DNA of 5,419 nt from Candidatus Omnitrophota bacterium. GTDB lineage: Bacteria > Omnitrophota > Gorgyraeia > JABMRG01 > JAFGKX01. This document shows, in pieces, positions 1 through 5,419 of this stretch; position 1 is the stretch's first letter; every line of letters starts with the position of its first letter. The translations under genes and the position numbers were made by a program. Location of the stretch: the NCBI GenBank assembly GCA_016928375.1, contig JAFGKX010000153.1, positions 1-5,419 of the forward strand. The letters are read 5' to 3'. The notes below the pieces were generated by a model. The model did not search any database, was not told the origin of the DNA, and saw only the letters and a list, made by a program, of their open reading frames with translations.

Positions 1-81
1 GGAGGTTTTTGCTGGTCCACCAATTTGGATGTTAACCCTGAAGGCTGCACATTTTATCTCGACGACATACGATACGAATGA
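1..81 (+). CDS. C-terminal end of an upstream protein, probably with a sugar-binding jelly-roll domain (partial)
   Basis: Frame 1 is open from the first base to a TGA at 79-81 and encodes 26 residues ending in GCTFYLDDIRYE. The start lies outside the window. The ending, alternating hydrophobic residues followed by an acidic YLDDIRYE strand, is the kind seen at the end of CBM-like beta-sandwich domains of secreted carbohydrate-active proteins, where the DD pair often sits by a metal or ligand site; this is recalled resemblance. The stop overlaps the ATG of the next gene in an ATGA junction, so the two are very likely in one operon and translationally coupled. Its neighbours, a membrane-tethered glycosidase-like protein and a disaccharide-phosphorylase-like protein, fit a carbohydrate role. 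The catalytic part, if any, cannot be judged from this fragment. The reading as real coding sequence is fairly secure because of the junction and the protein-like composition; the domain assignment is tentative. Confidence 0.72.
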   Translation, partial: GGFCWSTNLDVNPEGCTFYLDDIRYE

Positions 82-455
82 CCAGCAAAGAAAGACGCCA
101 GTATATCAGGCTAAACTCCGTTTTTCCTGTCGAGTTTAGTCTTATTTTTATAGAGGGGGAGGCTTCGTCTAAAAGATACGAAGGCTTTACCCATGACGTA
201 TCCAAAGGCGGGTTGTGCATAAAGGTAAAAGGCCTAAGCACTATCGATGAAAAGGCATTATTAGAAAAAAGGGCCAAGCTTGACCTGAACATAAATATGT
301 TGCCGCCTTTGTTCACAAGGCCCATTTACGCCAAAGCCTGCATTGCCTGGATCGAAAAAATAGAAGGCCTTGCCCAGGATACATTATACAGCATAGGGGT
401 TTCTTACGAAGACATCAATCCGCGCGACAGGGATAAAATAATAAATTATGCCAGA
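78..455 (+). other. PilZ c-di-GMP-binding domain within the membrane protein
   Basis: The domain covers about residues 1-126. The N-terminal ERRQYIR gives RxxxR, followed by a beta-rich stretch, then THDVSKGG supplies DxSxxG. The later CIAWIEKI and YSIGVSYEDI segments look like the closing strands of the PilZ barrel and are followed by a short helix (RDKIINYARRL). In characterised PilZ proteins both motifs contact c-di-GMP directly, so this domain is expected to be binding-competent rather than a degenerate PilZ. Confidence 0.9.
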
Positions 456-1991
456 AGGCTCGTGTGGCTGCCGCGGATAACCGCCGTTGTAATAACGGTT
501 TTTTTAAGTATAATTTTAGCTCTTTATCTTAGCCAGGCCAAAATTAGGCAGCAGAACCAGGGCCTCATAGACCGCCTGATCGAAATTTCAGCAAAAAGAA
601 ACGCCTACTTCGAAAAACTGAATAACGTAAAACAAGAAAAAATACTTTTAGGCATGGAGTTAACTGCCGGACAGAGTAAAATCAAAGAACTGGAAAATCA
701 ACTGTCCCTGTCGCAGGAACAAAGCAAAATAACACCGCTGCAACAGGAACTCGGAAAGTTAAAACAGGAAAACCTCGCATTGAAAGATAGGTTAAAGGGA
801 ATCGACGAGGGCGAAACAGCGCTGAAAAAAAAGCTGACGGATATATCAAAAGAAAGCAATGCCCTTGAGGTTGAGAACATAGCGAAAATGAAAGACTGGA
901 TTTGTGTGCACCGGAATAAAAAAACAGGCCTGGTCATAAGCTATGAAGGCGACAAGGCCTATGAAGACTGGGCATTTACATACGATCAGGCGCTGGCGGC
1001 CCAGATGTTTCTTTTATTTAAAGATATAGATAACGCGGCTCTAATATTGGATTTTTACAAGGACACGGCAAAGACACAGGACGGCCTTTTTTATAATGCT
1101 TACGACGCGCAGACAACAAGCCCTGCGGAATATACGATCCATAGCGGCCCGAATATATGGATAGCGATCGCAGCGTGCAGGTTTACAAAGTATACAAATG
1201 ACGCCAAATACCTGAAACTGGCGCAGAAAATAGCCGATATAATGATCTCTATGCAAGCGCAGTCAGAAGATAAAGGCCTTGCTGGCGGGCCTTCTGCATC
1301 GTGGGTATCCACAGAGCACAATATGGACGCATATGCCCTGTATGATATGCTGTATGAGTTGACGCAAAACAAAAAATACATCGATGCAAAAAATATGACG
1401 CTTTCATGGCTTAAAAACAGCGCCTATAACAAGGCCGAATCAAGGTTTAACCGCGGCAGGGGCGATTCAACCATTGCGACGGATACGTTCTCCTGGGCCA
1501 TAGGGGCCCTTGGCCCCGCAATACTCAAAGAGAACGATATGAACCCAGAGGCAATTTTGGAATTCGCAGAGGATGCATGCAGGGTAAAGGCCGTTTTTTA
1601 CAGGCCGGATAACAGCAGCATAGAAGTAACAGGTTTTGATTTTGCGAAAGCAGCCAACATAGGGCGCGGAGGCATAATTTCCTGCGAATGGACTGCCCAG
1701 ATGATAGTAGCCTTTAAAATAATGGCGGGATATTACGATAAATTGGGTGACATCGAGAAATCAAACGCGTATTATCAAAAAGCAGACTATTACCTTTCTC
1801 AGCTTAGCAACATGATTATAGCAAGTCCCAGCCCCAGCGGGCAGGGTGAAGGCTGCCTTCCTTACGCGTCAATTGATAATGTTGATACAGGCCATGGCTG
1901 GCGTGTGGCAAAAGGCCGGCGAACAGGTTCTGTGAGTGCTACCATATATTATATTTTTGCGCAATCCGGCTATAATCCGTTAAAATTATGA
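78..1991 (+). CDS. PilZ-domain, membrane-anchored, coiled-coil glycosidase-like protein
   Basis: 637 residues in four parts. Residues 1-125 form a PilZ domain, with the RxxxR motif at R7-R11 (RQYIR) and the DxSxxG motif at D40-G45 (DVSKGG), the two canonical c-di-GMP-binding motifs. Residues 134-151 form a single hydrophobic helix preceded by arginines (RRLVWLPR), which puts the PilZ side in the cytoplasm. Residues 155-270 are charged and heptad-like, rich in K, E, Q and L: a coiled-coil spacer. Residues 272-637 resemble a six-hairpin (alpha/alpha)-barrel glycosidase, with conserved-looking patches YDQA (302-305), HSGPNIW (355-361), STEHNMDAY (411-419), GDSTIATD (462-469), CEWT (536-539), GQGEGCLPY (588-596) and DTGHGWR (603-609). 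E413, D417, D463, D469, E537 and D603 are catalytic candidates. The start at 78 is supported by the ATGA overlap with the upstream gene and because the PilZ motif begins at residue 7; there is no evident Shine-Dalgarno sequence. There is no cleavable signal peptide. The likely role is a periplasmic polysaccharide-acting enzyme responsive to c-di-GMP. The GH family and substrate are unknown, and a catalytically inactive glycan sensor is an alternative. Confidence 0.93.
   Translation: MTSKERRQYIRLNSVFPVEFSLIFIEGEASSKRYEGFTHDVSKGGLCIKVKGLSTIDEKALLEKRAKLDLNINMLPPLFTRPIYAKACIAWIEKIEGLAQDTLYSIGVSYEDINPRDRDKIINYARRLVWLPRITAVVITVFLSIILALYLSQAKIRQQNQGLIDRLIEISAKRNAYFEKLNNVKQEKILLGMELTAGQSKIKELENQLSLSQEQSKITPLQQELGKLKQENLALKDRLKGIDEGETALKKKLTDISKESNALEVENIAKMKDWICVHRNKKTGLVISYEGDKAYEDWAFTYDQALAAQMFLLFKDIDNAALILDFYKDTAKTQDGLFYNAYDAQTTSPAEYTIHSGPNIWIAIAACRFTKYTNDAKYLKLAQKIADIMISMQAQSEDKGLAGGPSASWVSTEHNMDAYALYDMLYELTQNKKYIDAKNMTLSWLKNSAYNKAESRFNRGRGDSTIATDTFSWAIGALGPAILKENDMNPEAILEFAEDACRVKAVFYRPDNSSIEVTGFDFAKAANIGRGGIISCEWTAQMIVAFKIMAGYYDKLGDIEKSNAYYQKADYYLSQLSNMIIASPSPSGQGEGCLPYASIDNVDTGHGWRVAKGRRTGSVSATIYYIFAQSGYNPLKL
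477..530 (+). other. Transmembrane helix of the PilZ-glycosidase protein
   Basis: Residues 134-151 (ITAVVITVFLSIILALYL) are 18 uncharged, strongly hydrophobic residues, flanked by RRLVWLPR on the N-terminal side and QAKIRQQ on the C-terminal side. The larger positive cluster is N-terminal, consistent with a cytoplasmic N-terminus and an extracytoplasmic C-terminal domain. Confidence 0.88.
540..887 (+). other. Coiled-coil spacer between membrane and catalytic-like domain
   Basis: Residues 155-270 contain spaced leucine, isoleucine and methionine positions among K, E and Q residues, with almost no proline or glycine, for example KIKELENQLSLSQEQ and KLKQENLALKDRLK. At about 116 residues a continuous helix would extend roughly 17 nm, enough to hold the C-terminal domain well away from the inner membrane. 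It probably drives dimerisation. The estimate assumes an unbroken helix; the proline in KITPLQQ may break it once. Confidence 0.8.
891..1988 (+). other. (alpha/alpha)-barrel glycosidase-like domain
   Basis: Residues 272-637 alternate amphipathic helices of about 15-20 residues with loops that carry acidic, tryptophan and histidine residues, as in six-hairpin glycosidases. Helix-pair patterns such as YDQALAAQMFLLFKD, NIWIAIAACRFTKYTND and MDAYALYDMLYELTQNKKY resemble that fold. A proline/serine/glycine loop (SPSPSGQGEG, residues 583-592) precedes DTGHGWR and a final helix pair. I cannot assign a numbered GH family by eye. Confidence 0.65.
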
Positions 1992-2047
1992 AAGGGAAAA
2001 ATTAAGGGCATCTATCAAAAGGCAGCTGTCCAAAAATACAAAATAAA
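1992..2047 (+). other. Short intergenic gap with a vestigial in-frame start
   Basis: The 56 bases separate the two large genes, which still look co-transcribed: same strand, no terminator-like hairpin with a T run, and no good promoter. The stretch is A-rich and has no Shine-Dalgarno sequence at the usual distance from the ATG at 2048. An ATG at 1988-1990 overlaps the preceding TGA (ATGA) and lies in the frame of the phosphorylase gene, but TAA at 2003-2005 ends it after five codons (MKGKN). No ATG, GTG or TTG lies between that TAA and 2048, so 2048 is the only usable start for the full protein. Confidence 0.7.
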
Positions 2048-5000
2048 ATGAAAAAACCAAAATATTATCTTAATAAGAGTAACGAGTTTGTTGTAGAGAA
2101 TTTTCATCTACCTAAACCCTTTTTTAACTTTTTCCCGGGTATAGCCGGGGTATGGGGTGTACCTATCTGGTGTTTTTATACAAACAGAGGCCAGGCGATA
2201 GCGGGTTTTGGCATAAGAGGCAAGGAACACCCCATTATGGAATTTTATCCGGCAAACAAGGCTGTAAGCCGTGTGTCTATTGAAGGATTCAGGACTTTTA
2301 TTAAAATTTCAAATAAAAAAAGCCAAATTTTTTACGATGCCTTTAATTCAAGCACATATCAAGAAAATTTTGACATTGAAAATAAAATAATCATAACCCC
2401 TTATGATTTGCGCTTGATAGAAACAAACCATACTCTGGGGCTTGAAGTAGAAATAGAATATTTTACAATACCAAATGACAACTACGGCGCGCTTGCCAGG
2501 GTCGTTACTATAAAAAATCTGACAAATAAAAATTTGAAACTTGATGTTTTAGACGGCATTGCCCAGATTATACCCTATGGTTTTGATAATAAGTTTTTAA
2601 AATATATAGCAAAGACCATAGAGGCGTGGATAGACATAGAAAATCTCGATAAAAAAATTCCATATCTTCGGCTCAAAGTAGATGCTGCCGATAAACCGGA
2701 GGTTATACGCATAAAAGAAGGCAATTTCTATCTGGCATTTGATAAACAAGGATTAATAAAGCCTATTGTTGATCCTGACGCAGTGTTCTCCAATGTAAGG
2801 GACTTTACCTACCCGGAGGAATTTCTAAAAAAAGGCCCCTACAACCCTTACAAGAATCAGTTTACAAAAAATAAGATTCCCTGCTGTATGGCTTATAAAA
2901 AATTTAATATACCGCAAAGATCACAAATTCATATTTATTCATTAATAGGCAATAGCGACAGTATAGAAAAATTAAACAAAAACGCAAAAAGAATATCGCA
3001 TAAAAATTATATCCTTAAAAAAAGGCAGGAAAACAAAGAGATTATTCAGAATCTGACATTGCCTGCTTTTACGGATTCCGCGTCAGACATCTTTAACTCC
3101 TATTGCAGGCAAAATTTCCTCGATAATATCTTACGAGGAGGTTTTCCTTATTCTATAAAACATAAAAACGGCCGGACAAATCTACAGTTATTTTCAAGGC
3201 GTCACGGCGATTTAGAAAGAGACTACAACAATTTCCTGATCGAGCCAAATTACTTCTCACAGGGAAACGGCGCCTTCCGCGATATAAACCAGAACAGGCG
3301 AAACGACATCTGGTTTAACCCCCAGATAAAAGACGAGAATATATTTACCTTTTTTAACCTCATACAGTCGGATGGTTATAATCCGCTTGTAATAAAGCCC
3401 GATACCTTTGTATTCAACCAGAATTTCAATTCCATAAAAGGATTTTTTAAAAACAAAGGCCTGGAGCAGATTAAAATATTCCTTAAAAGGCACTTTGCCA
3501 TAGGCGAGATGTTTACTTTTATGGAGCAGAATAGAATACACGTTTTTGGCAAAAGAGAGGACTTGTTGACGGTTATTTTGGAAAATTCCGAAAAACTTCA
3601 TAACGCGGAGCATGGCGAAGGCTTCTGGATAGACCACTGGTATTATTGCATAGACCTTTTGGAAAGCTACCAAAACCTTTATCCGGAAGAAATTGATAAG
3701 ATCTTATTTCAAACAAAGGAATTTACTTTTTTTGACAGCGCAAAATTCGTAAAACCAAGGTCTGAGCGTTTTATGTTGAAAAATGACGCCGTTTTCCAGG
3801 TGCATAGCGTAGAAATAGACCATAAAAAAGCCCATCTTATAGAAAAAAGAGCAAAAAATGCGCGCATAAAAAGAGACAGAATCGGCGAAGGCCAGATTTA
3901 TAAAACAACGCTTATCGTAAAAATGCTAGTCGCCATAGCAAATAAATTAGCAAGTCTCGACCCTTTCGGTATAGGCGTTGAGATGGAGGCGGACAAGCCC
4001 GGCTGGTGCGATTCCTTAAACGGGCTTCCCGGGCTTTTAGGTTCATCGGCCTGCGAAACGCTTGAGCTTAAAAAATGGCTTATTTTCATAAAAAAGAATC
4101 TAAATTCCAGCGCCATGAAAAAGCTGACAATAGAATTGCCAAAAGAATTATATGATTTTATCTTCGGGCTAAATAAACTGTGCCGCGGCAACTTGGGAAA
4201 TTACCTTTTCTGGGATAAATCGCATACATTAAAAGAACAATACCGCAAAGACACATTTTTTGGGTTTAATGGCGCTGAGAAAGAATTAGCCAAAGAAGAG
4301 ATGCTGTCCATAGTAGATAATTTCCTTAAAAAAATAGAAATAGGCATCAGAAAATCCTGCAGAGGTAAAACAAAATTATGTTATTCGTATTTTATCAATG
4401 AGGTAACGGATTATAGAATTATAAATACCGATTCTCACGGTAGAAAATTCGTAAAACCGCTTACATTTAAGCAAGCACCCTTGCCGCTTTTCTTAGAAGG
4501 CATTGTACATTCTCTTAAAACAACTGCCAATGAAAAGGAGGCAAAGATAATATTTAATGAAACCAGAAAAAGCGCGATTTTCGATAAGAAATTAAAGATG
4601 TATAAAATCTGCGCGCCGCTTGATGAAATGCCGCTTGAGATAGGCAGGATGCGCATATTTACGCCGGGCTGGCTTGAAAATGAATCAATATGGCTGCATA
4701 TGGAATACAAATACCTGCTTGAGCTTTTGAAAAACGGGATGCACGAGGAATTTTTTAAAGAGGCTAAAAATTGCCTGATACCATTTCAACCGCCCGCAAG
4801 GTACGGGAGGAGCATTTTAGAAAATTGTTCATTTATAGCATCAAGCGTATTTTACGATGAAAAACTGCACGGAAACGGCTTCATTGCGCGCTTAAGCGGC
4901 TCAACAGCGGAATTTATACACATGTGGCTTATGATGTGCGCGGGCAAGCGCCCATTTTATCTGGACAACTACGGTAAATTACGCCTGGAGCTTAAGCCAA

Positions 5001-5275
5001 TTCTGCCAAGCTGGCTGTTTTTCGCCAAAGGCGGATCCGCCTCCGGCGGAAAAAGAAACACCTTTTCATTCAGATTTTTGAATAAAACCACGGTAGTTTA
5101 CCACAATCCTAAAGCAAAAAATACCTTTGGAAAGGCGGCTCCCAAGATAAAAAGCATAACCATAAAACCGTTCAATAAAAAAGCAATTACGCTTAATACC
5201 CCGTTCATTCCAGCCCCATTTTCCTACGATGCGCGGGACGGAAAGATAGAACAGATCGACATAGTTTTATCTTGA
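2048..5275 (+). CDS. Cellobiose-phosphorylase-like glycoside phosphorylase (GH94/GH149/GH161 group)
   Basis: 1075 residues with no signal peptide or membrane helix, so cytoplasmic. Layout: N-terminal beta-sandwich (about 1-330) with PGIAGVWGVPIW (30-41) and MEFYPANKA (64-72); linker helices (about 330-370); (alpha/alpha)6 barrel (about 370-965); C-terminal beta domain ending the fold. Barrel motifs fit inverting phosphorylases of clan GH-Q. GAFRDINQN (408-416) matches the substrate-binding YRD-type motif. HGEGFWIDHW (522-531) is typical of the longer relatives. GWCDSLN (652-658) aligns with the GH94 DWND segment, making D655 the likely proton donor. LSGSTAEF (949-956) occupies the place of the phosphate-site TGTA segment, and GKRP...LKPILPSW (966-989) matches the closing motif. 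The expected reaction is phosphorolysis of a beta-linked glucan oligosaccharide to sugar 1-phosphate, reversible in vitro. At 1075 residues it exceeds classical GH94 cellobiose phosphorylases (about 800) and resembles GH149 or GH161 beta-1,3-glucan phosphorylases in size. The substrate is not determined. Confidence 0.9.
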   Translation: MKKPKYYLNKSNEFVVENFHLPKPFFNFFPGIAGVWGVPIWCFYTNRGQAIAGFGIRGKEHPIMEFYPANKAVSRVSIEGFRTFIKISNKKSQIFYDAFNSSTYQENFDIENKIIITPYDLRLIETNHTLGLEVEIEYFTIPNDNYGALARVVTIKNLTNKNLKLDVLDGIAQIIPYGFDNKFLKYIAKTIEAWIDIENLDKKIPYLRLKVDAADKPEVIRIKEGNFYLAFDKQGLIKPIVDPDAVFSNVRDFTYPEEFLKKGPYNPYKNQFTKNKIPCCMAYKKFNIPQRSQIHIYSLIGNSDSIEKLNKNAKRISHKNYILKKRQENKEIIQNLTLPAFTDSASDIFNSYCRQNFLDNILRGGFPYSIKHKNGRTNLQLFSRRHGDLERDYNNFLIEPNYFSQGNGAFRDINQNRRNDIWFNPQIKDENIFTFFNLIQSDGYNPLVIKPDTFVFNQNFNSIKGFFKNKGLEQIKIFLKRHFAIGEMFTFMEQNRIHVFGKREDLLTVILENSEKLHNAEHGEGFWIDHWYYCIDLLESYQNLYPEEIDKILFQTKEFTFFDSAKFVKPRSERFMLKNDAVFQVHSVEIDHKKAHLIEKRAKNARIKRDRIGEGQIYKTTLIVKMLVAIANKLASLDPFGIGVEMEADKPGWCDSLNGLPGLLGSSACETLELKKWLIFIKKNLNSSAMKKLTIELPKELYDFIFGLNKLCRGNLGNYLFWDKSHTLKEQYRKDTFFGFNGAEKELAKEEMLSIVDNFLKKIEIGIRKSCRGKTKLCYSYFINEVTDYRIINTDSHGRKFVKPLTFKQAPLPLFLEGIVHSLKTTANEKEAKIIFNETRKSAIFDKKLKMYKICAPLDEMPLEIGRMRIFTPGWLENESIWLHMEYKYLLELLKNGMHEEFFKEAKNCLIPFQPPARYGRSILENCSFIASSVFYDEKLHGNGFIARLSGSTAEFIHMWLMMCAGKRPFYLDNYGKLRLELKPILPSWLFFAKGGSASGGKRNTFSFRFLNKTTVVYHNPKAKNTFGKAAPKIKSITIKPFNKKAITLNTPFIPAPFSYDARDGKIEQIDIVLS

Positions 5276-5302
5276 CGAGCGCCCGCCTTTGTGTTATATA
5301 AA
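5272..5302 (+). promoter_or_regulatory. Candidate sigma70-type promoter overlapping the phosphorylase stop codon
   Basis: TTGACG at 5272-5277 matches the -35 consensus TTGACA in five of six bases and includes the TGA stop of the preceding gene. Exactly 17 bases later, TATATA (5295-5300) matches the -10 consensus in four of six; the shifted hexamer TATAAA (5297-5302) matches five of six with a 19-base spacer. Transcription would begin near 5307-5311 and run rightward out of the window, toward an unseen gene. It is a sequence match only; AT-rich DNA yields -10-like hexamers easily, but a near-consensus -35 at optimal spacing is less common. Confidence 0.45.
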
Positions 5303-5419
5303 TTAAATTCAAGCTTTATATAGCAGAAAGGGCCTATTCTAAAAAAATGAATCCCGCACCTTCTTATTATTCATATAGTTTTATATGTATTATGTGTATG
5401 TTTTAAATAGCGAGAAAGA
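5276..5419 (+). other. Non-coding tail with no convincing gene
   Basis: The 144 bases after the phosphorylase gene become distinctly AT-rich. The only ORF starting here with a plausible leader is 5347-5406, encoding 19 residues (MNPAPSYYSYSFICIMCMF), preceded by AAAGG at 5327-5331, about 15 bases from its ATG and too far for a good ribosome site. It resembles no family I know and is probably chance. The last bases (gcgagaaaga) could be the ribosome-binding region of a gene starting just beyond the window. Confidence 0.5.
5295..5322. repeat. AT-rich inverted repeat over the candidate -10 region
   Basis: TATATAAA (5295-5302) and TTTATATA (5315-5322) are perfect 8-base inverted arms separated by 12 bases. 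The left arm is the -10 box of the candidate promoter and the right arm lies just after the predicted transcription start, the position of a classic operator. No T run follows the right arm, and the stem has only A-T pairs, so it is a poor intrinsic terminator. Chance formation in AT-rich DNA is possible. Confidence 0.35.

Noticed and set aside
481..502. CCGTT-GTAAT-AACGG inverted repeat
   Set aside because: Short, and falls in the codons of the transmembrane helix; no terminator or operator context.
698..1381. Open frames on the minus strand inside the PilZ gene
   Set aside because: Shadows of the coiled-coil and barrel coding sequence; the translations are cysteine-, serine- and phenylalanine-rich as expected for reverse complements of helical, charged proteins.
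1503..1517. GGGGCC-CTT-GGCCCC hairpin
   Set aside because: A strong 6-base stem, but it lies inside the barrel-coding sequence with no T run after it, so it is not a terminator; it is explained by the codons for AIGALGPA.
2021..2031. GGCAGCTGTCC near-palindrome between the two large genes
   Set aside because: The core is only CAGCTG with imperfect flanks; too short to argue for a regulator site or attenuator.
3257..3673. 138-codon open frame on the minus strand
   Set aside because: Fully antiparallel to the conserved barrel region of the phosphorylase (from the GAFRD motif to the HGEGFWIDHW motif). Its translation has no recognisable domain and there is no promoter or ribosome site for it.
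4021..4036. CGGGCTT direct repeat (cgggcttcccgggctt)
   Set aside because: A two-copy repeat within codons for NGLPGLL next to the catalytic motif; explained by protein sequence, not a tandem repeat array.
5030..5041. Perfect palindrome GGCGGATCCGCC
   Set aside because: Lies within the phosphorylase gene where it encodes part of a Gly/Ser loop (GGSASGG). No related copy is seen elsewhere in the window, so there is no support for a protein-binding site.
1..5419. Search by eye for CRISPR repeats, tRNA, rRNA, insertion-sequence ends and riboswitch-like leaders
   Set aside because: No regularly spaced repeats, tRNA-like cloverleaf, transposase fragment or long structured leader was seen; the window is almost entirely coding.

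Overview
The window looks like part of a bacterial carbohydrate gene cluster. All three coding regions read left to right on the + strand and are packed tightly. Base composition is moderately AT-rich and becomes more A-rich in the second half. No clear Shine-Dalgarno sequence precedes either full start. Protein style suggests a Candidatus Omnitrophota (Omnitrophica)-type or related uncultured Gram-negative lineage: a C-terminus ending in a FYLDDIRYE-like strand, an all-helical hydrolase domain ending in a TGSVSATIYYIFAQSGYNP-like segment, and a long cellobiose-phosphorylase-like protein. This placement is recalled family resemblance, not a search result.

Layout. (1) 1-81: the last 26 codons of a gene that starts outside the window. 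The peptide resembles the final beta strands of a jelly-roll sugar-binding domain. Its TGA overlaps the next ATG (ATGA). (2) 78-1991: a 637-residue membrane protein with an unusual order: cytoplasmic PilZ (c-di-GMP receptor) domain, one transmembrane helix, long coiled coil, then an (alpha/alpha)-barrel glycosidase-like domain predicted to lie outside the inner membrane. (3) 1992-2047: a 56-base gap with a remnant in-frame ATG and TAA. (4) 2048-5275: a 1075-residue cytoplasmic phosphorylase-like protein of the GH94/GH149/GH161 group. (5) 5276-5419: no convincing gene. It contains a good sigma70-like promoter whose -35 overlaps the stop codon of the phosphorylase gene, an AT-rich inverted repeat over its -10, and a doubtful 19-codon ORF.

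Working model (inference): the upstream secreted or surface protein binds a glucan-like polysaccharide. The PilZ-anchored enzyme cuts or trims it in the periplasm under c-di-GMP control. The soluble phosphorylase then converts imported oligosaccharides to sugar 1-phosphate. No transporter is visible, so the link between compartments is missing from this window. The cluster could equally serve synthesis or remodelling of the cell's own exopolysaccharide, which is the usual target of c-di-GMP control. The PilZ-TM-coiled-coil-glycosidase fusion is the most interesting item.
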